In this document: in pieces, positions 1-9,015 of the stretch
Layout: the number at the start of each line of letters is the position of its first letter
Numbering within the stretch: the stretch's first letter is position 1
Made by a program: the position numbers and the translations under genes
The notes under the pieces: model-generated
The model's input: the letters and a program-made list of their open reading frames with translations, nothing else
What the model was told of the DNA's origin: nothing
Database searches by the model: none
Assembly (NCBI RefSeq): GCF_000969605.1
Contig: NZ_JZUE01000018.1
Span: 1-64,000, forward strand
Direction of reading: 5' to 3'
Length of the DNA stretch: 64,000 bases
Source of the DNA: Aquincola tertiaricarbonis
Lineage (GTDB): Bacteria; Pseudomonadota; Gammaproteobacteria; Burkholderiales; Burkholderiaceae_C

Positions 1-2
1 GC

Positions 3-152
3 CAGGGCCAGCCCGCCTGCCGCCGCGATGCGGCCTCGCGCATCGTGGACTGGGTGCAGGCGCATGTGCGGCAGGCCGCCGATGCGCCGGCCGTGGATGA
101 GGCAGGTAGCCCGCTCAGGCCGCAGCCGGAGCCGGTTGCGCCTGGCCGATGA
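3..152 (+). CDS. C-terminal fragment of an unidentified protein
   Basis: An open frame enters from the left edge and stops with TGA at 150-152. It encodes about 49 residues, with a likely helix around RIVDWVQAHVRQ followed by an acidic, proline-rich tail. The helix and tail are vaguely like the extreme C-terminus of LysR-type regulators, but this is too little sequence to assign a family. Wobble positions are GC-rich, as in neighbouring genes. The start lies outside the window. The next gene is convergent, with a hairpin terminator between them. Confidence 0.35.
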   Translation, partial: QGQPACRRDAASRIVDWVQAHVRQAADAPAVDEAGSPLRPQPEPVAPGR

Positions 153-184
153 AGCGTGGACACGCCACCGCCGCGCCAGCCATG

Positions 185-208
185 AAAAAAGCGGCCCGCA
201 GGCCGCTT
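185..208 (-). terminator. Rho-independent terminator of the outer-membrane barrel gene
   Basis: An 8-bp perfect stem (AAGCGGCC at 189-196 with GGCCGCTT at 201-208) closes a 4-base loop. Read on the minus strand it is followed by a run of six T. It lies 24 bases past the stop of the minus-strand barrel gene and probably ends transcription there. Confidence 0.75.
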
Positions 209-231
209 CGATGGGGTCGCTTGCGCCGACC

Positions 232-786
232 TCAGAAGTCGTAGCGCAGGCCCAGGCCCAGGCTGCGCACGGCGGCCTTCTCGCTGTCGTACTTGGCGCG
301 GCTGAAGTCGGCCGACAGCTCGAGCTTCAGCATGGGCGTGAAGGCGTAGTCCACGGCCAGGCCGAGGTAGGGGCTGGTGTGGCGCTCGTCGTCCGAGCCG
401 CTCAGGCTGCCGGCCGAGGCCGAGACCTTGGTCTTCAGCGAAGCGATGCCCAGGCGGCCGGTCAGGGCCCAGTCGGTGGCGATGGGCGCACGGTAGGCGG
501 CGGCCACGGTGAAGCCGCTGACCTTCACGTCGCCCGACAGGCCGGCGTCGGACGCCGTGGCCTTGCCGAAGGAGATGTAGCCCAGTTCGGCTGCCAGGCC
601 GTTGCCGAAGCGCCAGCCGCCGTACAGCTTGCCGCCGGTGTCGCTGCGGTCGCAGCGGTCGGCGCCGTCGCAGTCGACGTTGATGCGGGCAGCGCTGACG
701 CCGGCACCGAGGTAGGCCTGGGCCGAGGCAGTGCCGGCGCACACGGCGGCGGCGAGGGAGACGATGGCGATGGCTGTCTTGTTCAT
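232..786 (-). CDS. Small outer-membrane beta-barrel protein
   Basis: 184 residues. A signal peptide (about 1-22, cleavage after TASA) is followed by alternating aromatic/hydrophobic strands and a terminal LGLRYDF, the C-terminal phenylalanine typical of barrels inserted by the BAM complex. The size and the YLGAGVSAARINVDCDG opening resemble 8-stranded OmpA/OmpW-like or OmpX-like barrels. Two cysteines (VDCDGADRCDR) may form a disulfide in an extracellular loop. It follows the glucose ABC genes on the same strand, where Pseudomonas carries the OprB porin, but it is much shorter than OprB. Its role in sugar entry is only a guess. A palindrome lies in its upstream gap and a terminator follows it. 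Confidence 0.82.
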   Translation of the reverse strand: MNKTAIAIVSLAAAVCAGTASAQAYLGAGVSAARINVDCDGADRCDRSDTGGKLYGGWRFGNGLAAELGYISFGKATASDAGLSGDVKVSGFTVAAAYRAPIATDWALTGRLGIASLKTKVSASAGSLSGSDDERHTSPYLGLAVDYAFTPMLKLELSADFSRAKYDSEKAAVRSLGLGLRYDF

Positions 787-857
787 GATGTTTTGACTTC
801 TTCCCCCGGAGCGGGGTCGCGGATTCTCTGCCCGCCGCCCTGGCCTGCTGGCCCGTC

Positions 858-869
858 GTTGTATACAAC
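858..869. promoter_or_regulatory. Perfect palindrome upstream of the barrel gene (possible GntR-type operator)
   Basis: GTTGTATACAAC is a perfect 12-bp palindrome in the 105-bp gap between the ABC ATPase gene and the barrel gene, about 72 bases before the barrel start. The core TTGTATACAA resembles operators of FCD-type GntR regulators, but no GntR gene is in the window, so the protein that binds is unknown. Confidence 0.35.
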
Positions 870-891
870 CAACGCTTATCGCACCGACCGG

Positions 892-1962
892 CTACGCCAC
901 CCGCAACTCCGTCGCGGCATCGAACAGATGTGCATGCGCCGCGTCCCAGCGCAGGTGCACCGCATCCCCCACGTGCGCGCGCAGGTTGCCCGGCACGCGG
1001 ATGGTGAGCGGGCCGGCCGCGGTGTCCACCGTGGCGTAGGTCTCGGGGCCGGTGGGCTCGATGAGCGACAGCGTGCCGGGCAGGCCGCTGTCGGCCAGCG
1101 CAATGTTCTCGGGGCGCAGGCCGTAGATCAGCTCGCCGCCAGCGCCCGCCAGCGCCTCCCGCTGTGCCTCGTGCGTGGCCAGCTCGATGCCGTGTGCCAC
1201 CACGCTGCTGCCCGCCTGGCGCGCCTGCACCATGTTCATCGCCGGCGAGCCGATGAACTCAGCCACGAAGCGTGTGGCCGGCCGCTCGTAGATGTCCTCC
1301 GGCGTGCCGAACTGTTGCACCACGCCGTCCTTCATCACCGCGATGCGGTCGCCCAGCGTCATCGCCTCCACCTGGTCGTGCGTCACGTACACCGTGGTGG
1401 TCCTGGTGCGCTGGTGCAGCAGCTTGATCTCGGCGCGCATCTCCACGCGCAGCTTGGCGTCCAGGTTGCTCAGCGGCTCGTCGAACAAAAACAGCTTGGG
1501 GTCGCGGGCCAGCGCCCGGCCCATGGCCACGCGCTGCCGCTGGCCGCCCGACAACTGGCCCGGCTTGCGGTCCAGCAAGTGGCCCAGCTGCAGCATCTTG
1601 GCCACGCGCTGCACGGTTTCTTCGCGCTGCGGCTTGGGCACCTTGCGGATCTCCAGGCCGAAGGCGATGTTCTGCGCCACGTTCATGTTCGGGTACAGCG
1701 CATAGCTCTGGAACACCATCGCGATGTCGCGGTCCTTGCTCGGCAGGTGCGTCACGTCGCGCTCGCCGATGTGGATGCTGCCGGACGTGGGCGTGTCCAG
1801 CCCCGCGATCATCGACAGCAGCGTGCTCTTGCCGCAGCCCGAGGGGCCGACCAGGATCAGGAACTCGCCCGGGTCGATCTCGATGTCGATGCCCTTGAGG
1901 ATGTGCACCGTGTTGTTGAAGGTCTTGCGGACCTGGCGGATCGAAAGCGCACCCATGTTCAT
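892..1962 (-). CDS. gtsD: Glucose/mannose ABC transporter ATP-binding protein (GtsD/UgpC-like)
   Basis: 356 residues; energises the GtsABC importer from the cytoplasmic side. Walker A GPSGCGKST is at 39-47, the signature LSGGQ at 137-141 and the Walker B FDEPLSNLDA follows, with a switch histidine in VYVTHDQ. The C-terminal third is the TOBE regulatory domain of MalK-type subunits. The ATG at 1962 overlaps the permease stop by one base (TGATG), so translation is coupled; a TTG at 1965 and an ATG at 1956 are alternatives. It is the last transporter gene of the gtsA-B-C-D series. Substrate is assigned from the binding protein, since this subunit family is shared by many sugar transporters. Confidence 0.9.
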   Translation of the reverse strand: MNMGALSIRQVRKTFNNTVHILKGIDIEIDPGEFLILVGPSGCGKSTLLSMIAGLDTPTSGSIHIGERDVTHLPSKDRDIAMVFQSYALYPNMNVAQNIAFGLEIRKVPKPQREETVQRVAKMLQLGHLLDRKPGQLSGGQRQRVAMGRALARDPKLFLFDEPLSNLDAKLRVEMRAEIKLLHQRTRTTTVYVTHDQVEAMTLGDRIAVMKDGVVQQFGTPEDIYERPATRFVAEFIGSPAMNMVQARQAGSSVVAHGIELATHEAQREALAGAGGELIYGLRPENIALADSGLPGTLSLIEPTGPETYATVDTAAGPLTIRVPGNLRAHVGDAVHLRWDAAHAHLFDAATELRVA

Positions 1963-2816
1963 CAACCTTTCACCGCGCCGGCCGTCAGCCCGCGCACGAA
2001 GTACTTGCCCGCCACCACGTAGACGAAGAGCGTGGGCAGCGCCGCGATGAGGGCGGCCGCCATGTCCACGTTGTATTCCTTGACCGAGCTGCTGGTGTTG
2101 GCCAGGTTGTTCAGGCCCACGGTGACGGGCTTGCTGTCGGCGCCGGAGAACACCACGCCGTAGAGGAAGTCGTTCCAGATGTTGGTGAACTGCCAGATCA
2201 GCGTGACCACCACGATCGGCGTGGACAGCGGCAGCACGATGCGGAAGAAGATCTGCCAGAACGACGCACCGTCCAGCATCGCCGCCTTCACCAGTTCATC
2301 CGGCAGGCCCACGTAGTAGTTGCGGAAGAACAGCGTGGTGGAAGGGATGCCCGCCAGCACGTGGATCAGGATCAGCCCCCACAGGCTGCTGGCGATGCCC
2401 AGCCAGCCCAGCACCTGGCTCATCGGCAGCAGCACCACCTGCATCGGCATGAACACGCCGAACAGCAGGAAGGCGAACATCGTCTCGCTGCCCGGAAAGC
2501 GCCACTTGGCCAGCACGTAGCCGTTGACCGCGCCGATGGCGCTGGACACCAGCACCGCGGGCACCACCAGCAGCAGCGAGTTGAGGAAGAAGGGCTTCAG
2601 CCCGTTGCAGTCGGTGCCGGTGCAGGCGCCGCTCCAGGCCTTGGCCCAGGCCTCGGTGGTGGGCCGCGTGGGCAGGGACAGCAGGCTGCCGTCGCGCACC
2701 TGGTCCATGTCCTTCAGCGAGGTGCTCACCATCACGTACATCGGCGTGAGGAAGTACAGCGCAAACAGCACCAGCATGCCCCACAGCAGGATGCGGTGGA
2801 CGGTCGCGGCCTTCAT
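1962..2816 (-). CDS. gtsC: Glucose/mannose ABC transporter permease (GtsC-like)
   Basis: 284 residues with six predicted membrane segments, a MalG/UgpE-type inner-membrane permease. The EAA loop that docks the ATPase is around DELVKAAMLDGASFWQIFF. A periplasmic loop near residue 65-75 (CTGTDCNGLKPFF) is characteristic of GtsC proteins of Pseudomonas glucose transporters. Start ATG at 2816 overlaps the preceding permease stop by four bases (ATGA). Partners are the permease encoded just upstream and the ATPase just downstream. Confidence 0.9.
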   Translation of the reverse strand: MKAATVHRILLWGMLVLFALYFLTPMYVMVSTSLKDMDQVRDGSLLSLPTRPTTEAWAKAWSGACTGTDCNGLKPFFLNSLLLVVPAVLVSSAIGAVNGYVLAKWRFPGSETMFAFLLFGVFMPMQVVLLPMSQVLGWLGIASSLWGLILIHVLAGIPSTTLFFRNYYVGLPDELVKAAMLDGASFWQIFFRIVLPLSTPIVVVTLIWQFTNIWNDFLYGVVFSGADSKPVTVGLNNLANTSSSVKEYNVDMAAALIAALPTLFVYVVAGKYFVRGLTAGAVKG

Positions 2817-3691
2817 TTCGGCCTCCTCAGTTCGCTGTAGAGATAGGGCACCACGATGGCGGCCACGGTGGCCAGCATCACGGTGGCGCTGGCCGCGCCC
2901 AGGCCGATCTGGCCGCGGGTGAAGGCCATCGCATACATGAAGGTGGCCGGCAGGTCGGTGGCATAGCCGGGGCCGCCGGCGGTGAGCGCCATCACCAGGT
3001 CGAAGCTCTTGATGGCCAGGTGGCTCACCACCATCAGCGTGCTGAAGAACACCGGCCGCAGGCTGGGCACCACGATGCGCCAGTAGATGCGCGGCAGGCT
3101 GGCGCCGTCCACCTGCGCGGCCTTGATGATGGAGTCGTCGATGCCGCGCAGCCCGGCCAGGAACAGCGCCATCACGAAGCCGGCGCTCTGCCAGATGCCG
3201 GCGATGGCCACGCAGTAGATGGCCTTGTCCGGGTTCACCAGCCAGTCAAAGGTGAAGCTGGTGAAGCCCCATTGCCGCACCACGCTCTCCAGCCCCAGGC
3301 CCGGGTTGAGCATCCACTTCCAGGCCGTGCCGGTGACGATGAACGAGATCGCCATCGGGTACAGGTAGATGGTGCGCAGCGCCCCTTCCGCGCGCACCTT
3401 CTGGTCCAGCAGGATCGCCAGCAGCAACCCCAGCGCCATCGCCCCGGCCACGAACAGCGTGCCGAAGATGGCCATGTTGGTCAGCGCGACGCGGAAGCGC
3501 TCGCTTTCGAACAGGGCCACGTACTGCTGCAGGCCGGCGAACTCGTAGTTGGGCAGCAGGCGCGATTCGGACACCGAGAGGTAGCCGTTCCACGCGATGA
3601 GCCCGTAGATGAACAGGAAGCCGAGCAGGAAGCTCGGCGCGACGACGAGCCTGGGCAGCCACGGCGTGCGCAGCTCGGACGGTGCGGACAT
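2813..3691 (-). CDS. gtsB: Glucose/mannose ABC transporter permease (GtsB-like)
   Basis: 292 residues, MalF/UgpA-type permease with about six membrane helices. The first begins near residue 14 (VVAPSFLLGFLFIYGLIAW). An EAA-like motif lies at DDSIIKAAQVDGASLPRIYW. It forms the heterodimeric channel with GtsC. It is separated from the binding-protein gene by 34 bases and overlaps the next permease by four. No regulatory element is visible inside this group, so one transcript from the gtsA promoter is likely. Confidence 0.9.
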   Translation of the reverse strand: MSAPSELRTPWLPRLVVAPSFLLGFLFIYGLIAWNGYLSVSESRLLPNYEFAGLQQYVALFESERFRVALTNMAIFGTLFVAGAMALGLLLAILLDQKVRAEGALRTIYLYPMAISFIVTGTAWKWMLNPGLGLESVVRQWGFTSFTFDWLVNPDKAIYCVAIAGIWQSAGFVMALFLAGLRGIDDSIIKAAQVDGASLPRIYWRIVVPSLRPVFFSTLMVVSHLAIKSFDLVMALTAGGPGYATDLPATFMYAMAFTRGQIGLGAASATVMLATVAAIVVPYLYSELRRPK

Positions 3692-3725
3692 GGGGATTCC
3701 CGGAAGGGGCGGCGCGGCGGCGCGC

Positions 3726-4988
3726 TTACTTGGTCTTGGCGGCCGAGGCCAGCTTGGCCATCGCGTCCTTGGCGGTCATGCGGTCGCTGTTCCAGAACTG
3801 GCTCACCACGTCCTTCATCGCGCCTTCCACCGCCGGCGGCACCGCCATGCCGTGGGCGATGGAGGGCACCAGCGCGCCGGTCTTGGCGGTGTCGACGAAG
3901 TCCTTGCTGGAGAGCTTGGCGCAGTCGTCGAACTTGGCCATGTTCATGTTCAGCCGCACCGGGATGGAACCCTTGTTCAGGCTGAACTGTTCCTGGAAGT
4001 CGGTGGACATGATGGCCGCGGCCAGGTCCTTCTGGGCCTTGGTGTCGCCCTTGACCTTGAACATCGCGAACGAGTCGATGTTGAAGGTGTAGGCGCTGCC
4101 GGTGCCGGGAGCGGCGGCGCACAGGAAGTCCTTGCCCGGCACCTTGCCGGCGGCCACGAACTCGCCCTTGGCCCAGTCGCCCATCAGCTGCATGCCGGCC
4201 TCGCCCTTGATGACCATGGCGGTGGCCAGGTTCCAGTCGCGGCCGTTGGCGTTCTTGTCGGTGTAGTCCTTGATCTTCTTGAAGGTGGTGAGCACCTTTT
4301 CCATGGTGGCGCCGCCCAGCGTGGCCGCGTCCAGCTGCACGAAGGCCTTCTTGTAGAAGTCGGTGCCGCCGATGCCCAGGGCCACGCTCTCGAAGGTGGT
4401 GAAGTCCTGCCAGGCCTGGCCGCCGTGGGCCACGGGGATGATGCCGGCCTTCTTCAGCGCCTCGGCGGTGGTGAAGAACTCGTCCCAGTTGGTGGGCAGC
4501 TTGGCATTGGCCTTCTTCAGCGCCTCGGGGTTGGCCCACAGCCAGTTGACGCGGTGCACGTTGACCGGCACGGCCACGTAGTTGCCCTTGTACTTCATCA
4601 CGTCGGACACGGCCTTGGGCAGCAGCTCGTCCCACTTCTCGGCCTTGGCCACGTCGTCGACGTTGGCCAGCACGCCTTCGCGCGCCCATTCCTGGATGGA
4701 CGGGCCCTTGATCTGCGCCGCGGCCGGGGCATTGCCCGAGACCACGCGCGACTTCAGCACCGTCATCGCCGCATCGCCACCGCCGCCGGCCACCGCGAAG
4801 TCCTTCCAGGTGTGGCCCTTCTGCTGCATCGTGGCCTTCAGCGCCGAGGCGGCCTTGGCCTCGCCGCCGCTGGTCCAGTAGTGCAGCACTTCCAGGTCGC
4901 CGGCGCGGGCGGCCGTGGCCAGCGTGAGCGCGGCGGCCAGGGCCAGCAGGCGAGGGGCGAACGCGGTGGAGGCGGTGTCTTGTCTCAT
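3726..4988 (-). CDS. gtsA: Glucose/mannose ABC transporter substrate-binding protein (GtsA-like)
   Basis: 420 residues. A signal peptide (about 1-29, ending ATAARA) directs it to the periplasm, where it captures sugar for GtsBC. Stretches such as VLHYWTSGGEAKAA, FAVAGGGGDAAMTVLKSR, VAVPVNVHRVNWLWANPE and GRDWNLATAMVIKGEAGMQ match the glucose-binding GtsA proteins of Pseudomonas closely in pattern, which makes glucose or mannose the likely ligand. It is the first gene of the minus-strand transporter operon and is divergent from a two-component system. The 198-bp gap between them carries TTAACG boxes that may control both directions. Confidence 0.92.
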   Translation of the reverse strand: MRQDTASTAFAPRLLALAAALTLATAARAGDLEVLHYWTSGGEAKAASALKATMQQKGHTWKDFAVAGGGGDAAMTVLKSRVVSGNAPAAAQIKGPSIQEWAREGVLANVDDVAKAEKWDELLPKAVSDVMKYKGNYVAVPVNVHRVNWLWANPEALKKANAKLPTNWDEFFTTAEALKKAGIIPVAHGGQAWQDFTTFESVALGIGGTDFYKKAFVQLDAATLGGATMEKVLTTFKKIKDYTDKNANGRDWNLATAMVIKGEAGMQLMGDWAKGEFVAAGKVPGKDFLCAAAPGTGSAYTFNIDSFAMFKVKGDTKAQKDLAAAIMSTDFQEQFSLNKGSIPVRLNMNMAKFDDCAKLSSKDFVDTAKTGALVPSIAHGMAVPPAVEGAMKDVVSQFWNSDRMTAKDAMAKLASAAKTK

Positions 4989-5055
4989 GGCGGTGTGCTT
5001 TGTTGGGTTGAACAGGGATGCAGCGTCCGAAGCTGAACTCCGGATGAACGAAAGA

Positions 5056-5177
5056 TTAACGTTGCCTTGCCAACATCGTCATTCGGGGGAACCCTTAACG
5101 GTTTATTAACGCAGCGTGCGTCGCCAACGCCCACCCCGGGCGGGCCCGCATGGCCGAAGCCTTAACGCCGCGTTAAG
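5056..5177. promoter_or_regulatory. TTAACG box array between gtsA and the response regulator
   Basis: The hexamer TTAACG occurs at 5056-5061, 5095-5100, 5106-5111 and 5162-5167, and inverted (CGTTAA) at 5171-5176. The middle pair is spaced exactly 11 bp start to start, the usual spacing of direct-repeat half-sites for OmpR-family regulators. The last copy forms a perfect 7-bp inverted repeat (CTTAACG-CCG-CGTTAAG, 5161-5177) nine bases before the regulator start. These boxes are the best candidate binding sites for the neighbouring response regulator. Confidence 0.5.
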
Positions 5178-5186
5178 CTCCCAGCC

Positions 5187-5864
<678 letters not shown>

Positions 5865-5874
5865 AGCGCCCGCC

Positions 5875-7290
5875 ATGCGCAGCCAGCGATCCCTGAGCCG
5901 GCAGCTGCTGCTGTGGCTGGTGCTGCCGCAGCTGGTGCTGTGGATGGCCGGCGGCGCCGCCACCTACCGGCTGGCCGCCGGTTATGCCAACCGCGCGGTG
6001 GATGCGAGCCTGCTGCAGGCCACGCGCGCGCTGGCGCGCCAGCTCAAGCCGCTGGACAACGGGCTGCTGATCGACTTCCCGCGGGCCGCGCAGGACGTGC
6101 TGGAGGCCGATCCCACCGACAAGCTCATGTACACCGTGAGCACGCCGCCCGGACAGTTCATCCTCGGCAACAACCAGGTGCCGCCGCCCCCGCCGGTGGC
6201 GCATCCGCCGCTGAACACGCCCACCTTCTACGACGGCAGCATGCGCATCTCGCAGGCGCCCTTCGCGCCCGAGGTGCGCGTGCGGGTGGCGGCGCTGTAC
6301 CTGAGCTATGGCGGCATCGACGCGCCGCCGCAGACCATGCTGGTGCAGGTGGCCCGCAGCAGCGCCAACCGCGAGGACCTGGCCCGCAGCATCCTGTTCG
6401 ACACGCTGCTGCCGCTGTCGGGCCTGATCGGGCTGATGACCATGATCGTGTGGGCCGGCATCCGCGCCGGCCTGGCGCCGCTGACCCGGCTGCGCCGCGA
6501 GGTGGAAGGCCGCGCGCCCAACGACCTGGCGCCCATCCGGCTGCAGGAAGCACCGCTGGAGCTGCATGCGCTGGCCGGCGCGCTCAACCAGCTGCTGGCC
6601 GAGGTGCGCGCCAGCGTGGCGGTGCAGAAGCGCTTCATCGCCGATGCGGCGCACCAGCTGCGCACGCCGCTGGCCGGCCTGAAGAGCCAGACCGAGCTGG
6701 CCCTGCACAGCGCCACCGATCCCGAGATGCAGGCGCGGCTGCAGCGGGTGCAGGCGAGTGCGGCGCGCAGCGCCCACCTGGTCAACCAGCTGCTGACGCT
6801 GGCGCGGGCCGAGCCCGAGGCCAGCATCGCCCAGGACCGCACCGAGCTCGACCTGCGCCGCTTCGCGCAGGAGCTGGTGGCCGAGCAGGTGCCGCGGGCG
6901 CTGCGCGCCGGCATCGACCTGGGCGTGGACACCGGCGACGGGCTGCCGCCGCTGCGGGTGCATGCCAATGCACTGCTGCTGCGCGAGGCGGTGCTCAACC
7001 TGATCGACAACGCCCTGCGCTACGCCGGCCGCGGCGCCGAGGTGACGCTGCGTGTGCGCCAGCAGGCCGACCGCGCCCGCCTGGAGGTGGAGGACAACGG
7101 CCCCGGCGTGCCGCCCGAGGCCCGCGAGCGGGTGTTCGAGCGCTTCATGCGCGTGGCCGAGGACGGCGAGGGCTGCGGCCTGGGGCTGTCCATCGTCAAG
7201 GAGATCGTCGAGCGCCAGGGCGGGCAAGTGTGGATGGAGGGCGTGGTGCCGCGCGGGGCGCGGGTGGTGGTGGCGTTGCCGGTGGTTTAA
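5875..7290 (+). CDS. Sensor histidine kinase with 2CSK_N domain (TctE-like)
   Basis: 471 residues. Membrane helix 1 at about 9-30 and helix 2 at about 181-200 bracket a periplasmic region matching the 2CSK_N type of TctE kinases, with a proline string near 102-110. A HAMP-like linker is followed by the HisKA motif AAHQLRTPLAGL (phospho-His about H260), N box NLIDNALRYA, G1 DNGPGVP and G2 GCGLGLSIVKEIV. Expected to phosphorylate the response regulator encoded just upstream. The sensed molecule is not known. TctE relatives respond to tricarboxylates, while the genomic context argues for sugar. Confidence 0.9.
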   Translation: MRSQRSLSRQLLLWLVLPQLVLWMAGGAATYRLAAGYANRAVDASLLQATRALARQLKPLDNGLLIDFPRAAQDVLEADPTDKLMYTVSTPPGQFILGNNQVPPPPPVAHPPLNTPTFYDGSMRISQAPFAPEVRVRVAALYLSYGGIDAPPQTMLVQVARSSANREDLARSILFDTLLPLSGLIGLMTMIVWAGIRAGLAPLTRLRREVEGRAPNDLAPIRLQEAPLELHALAGALNQLLAEVRASVAVQKRFIADAAHQLRTPLAGLKSQTELALHSATDPEMQARLQRVQASAARSAHLVNQLLTLARAEPEASIAQDRTELDLRRFAQELVAEQVPRALRAGIDLGVDTGDGLPPLRVHANALLLREAVLNLIDNALRYAGRGAEVTLRVRQQADRARLEVEDNGPGVPPEARERVFERFMRVAEDGEGCGLGLSIVKEIVERQGGQVWMEGVVPRGARVVVALPVV

Positions 7291-7352
7291 GCACGGAAAA
7301 ATAGCTAAATCAACCCCGCGCTGGCTGCTGAATCCCCTAGAATTTCGTGCAA

Positions 7353-8690
7353 ATGACTGCTGCCTGCACGCTGCAACTCCACATCGACGGCGCCTGGCGC
7401 AACGTCGGCAGCGTTGGCTTGCAAGGTGCCGAGGCAGAGGGCTGGCGCGCGAAGACCTATTCCGGCTATGCGGTGGACTGGGCCTTCGAGCACACCGGCG
7501 CGGCCGACGCCCATGCCGCCTGCGCGCGCTGGCCGGTCGGCCTGGAGCCGCTGCAAGCGCCGCACTGGCCGGTGTTCCTGATCGACATGCTGCCGCAGGG
7601 CTTCGGTCGCCAGGAGCTGCTGCGGCGCATCGGCCAGCCGGCCACCGCCGGCACGCCCGCCGACTGGCGGCTGCTGCTGGTGGGGGCGGGCAACCCCATC
7701 GGTCATCTCCGGGTGAAGGAAGCGGCCGCACGGCTGGCGCAGCAGACCGGCCCCCACCTCGGCTTCACCGATGAGCAGGTGGCCGAGCGCGGCGACGGGT
7801 TCTCGGAGTACCTGGCTTCGCACGGCCTGTTCGTCGCGGGTTCGTCGGGCGTGCAGGGTGAATGGCCGAAAGTGCTGCTCACCCGGGCCGGGGACGGCCT
7901 GCTTTATCTGGACCACACGCTGCCCGACGAACTGGCGGTGCAGCACTACATCGTCAAGTTCGGCCGAGGCACCGACCGGCAGCTCGCGCGCATCCTGGAG
8001 CATGAGGCGCCTTATATGGACATCGCGCGCCGCCTGGGGCTGCGGGTGCATGCGCCGCTGATGCTGCACCAGCGCGTGCTGTTCATTCCACGCTTCGACC
8101 GCCGGGTGGCCGATGGCCGCGTCACCCGCCTGGCACAGGAAAGCATCGCCACGCTGACGGGCCTGCCCGGCTTCGACGCGGTACCCAGCCACGACCAGGT
8201 GTGCGCCGCGCTGCTGCGTCACTGCAGCGACCCTCAAGCAGAAGTGCTCGAGTACCTGAAGCGCGACGTGGCCAACCTGGCGCTGGGCAACAAGGACAAC
8301 CACGCCCGCAACACCGCGGTGCAGCGCGACTTTGCAGGCCACATCGCGCTCACGCCGCTGTACGACTTCGCGCCCATGCTGCTGCACCCCGACGGCATCG
8401 CGCGGCGCATCCGCTGGGAGGACAACGACGGCGGCCAGCCCGACTGGGGCCGGGTGCTCGACCGTGTGTGCGCGCTGGCCACGGCCCGGCCCAAGGGGCG
8501 CGGCCGGCGCCCGGCGGTCCCGGCGCCGGTGCTGGACCGGCCGACGCTGGCCGCCGGCCTGCGCGCCATGGCGCCCGCGCTGGCCGACATCGCCGCCGAC
8601 GGCCAAGCCATGGGTCTGGACGCCGAGCTGCTGCAACTGCTGCGGCCGGGCCTCCTCGCGCAGGCCGAGCGCCTGTCGCAGCTGGCGTAG
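7353..8690 (+). CDS. hipA: HipA-family serine/threonine kinase toxin
   Basis: 445 residues from the ATG at 7353 (a GTG at 7347 is possible). HipA kinases phosphorylate a cytoplasmic target, glutamyl-tRNA synthetase in E. coli, and cause growth arrest. The glycine-rich loop SSGVQGEWPKVLL corresponds to the HipA nucleotide loop and its ATP-binding lysine. The catalytic loop GNKDNHARN gives Asp315, and YDFAPM gives metal-binding Asp338. Their spacing of 23 equals that of E. coli D309/D332, so the kinase looks active. It precedes its HTH partner by 10 bases, the reverse of E. coli hipBA. Confidence 0.88.
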   Translation: MTAACTLQLHIDGAWRNVGSVGLQGAEAEGWRAKTYSGYAVDWAFEHTGAADAHAACARWPVGLEPLQAPHWPVFLIDMLPQGFGRQELLRRIGQPATAGTPADWRLLLVGAGNPIGHLRVKEAAARLAQQTGPHLGFTDEQVAERGDGFSEYLASHGLFVAGSSGVQGEWPKVLLTRAGDGLLYLDHTLPDELAVQHYIVKFGRGTDRQLARILEHEAPYMDIARRLGLRVHAPLMLHQRVLFIPRFDRRVADGRVTRLAQESIATLTGLPGFDAVPSHDQVCAALLRHCSDPQAEVLEYLKRDVANLALGNKDNHARNTAVQRDFAGHIALTPLYDFAPMLLHPDGIARRIRWEDNDGGQPDWGRVLDRVCALATARPKGRGRRPAVPAPVLDRPTLAAGLRAMAPALADIAADGQAMGLDAELLQLLRPGLLAQAERLSQLA

Positions 8691-8700
8691 GGATAGGGCC

Positions 8701-9006
8701 ATGGACAAGCGCTACAACACCCTGCCCCTGCCCGAGCAGCTCGCCCTGCGCCAACGGGCGATCGACGATGTGCTGGCGCATCCGGAATGGTCGCTGGCCC
8801 AGGCCCTGCGGCACCTGAAGAAGACCATGCGCCTGACCACGGCCGAGATGGCCAAGCTCTCCGGCGTGGCCTACCGCACCCTGCAGGACATCGAGCAGGG
8901 GCGCAGCGAAGGCACGGTGCAGACGATGAACCGCGTCTTCGGCATGCTGGGCCTCAAGCTGGGTGTCGTGCGCACCGCGCCGGAGGCCGACGAGGCCAGC
9001 GCCTAA
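8701..9006 (+). CDS. hipB: HipB-like HTH antitoxin
   Basis: 101 residues from ATG 8701. An XRE/Cro-type helix-turn-helix spans about 45-95 (RLTTAEMAKLSGVAYRTLQDIEQG), which is the part that binds operator DNA in HipB. The N-terminal 40 residues form a predicted helix (LPEQLALRQRAIDDVLAHPE) that is longer than in E. coli HipB and might contact the kinase. It ends 9 bases before the helicase gene, so helicase and toxin-antitoxin genes may share a transcript. Identification as the antitoxin rests on the HTH type and adjacency. Confidence 0.82.
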   Translation: MDKRYNTLPLPEQLALRQRAIDDVLAHPEWSLAQALRHLKKTMRLTTAEMAKLSGVAYRTLQDIEQGRSEGTVQTMNRVFGMLGLKLGVVRTAPEADEASA

Positions 9007-9015
9007 CATCGCCGC

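Noticed and set aside
28-2022. A long plus-strand frame opposite the barrel and ABC genes
   Set aside because: Composition is biased as expected for antisense frames, and the minus strand encodes clear protein families throughout.
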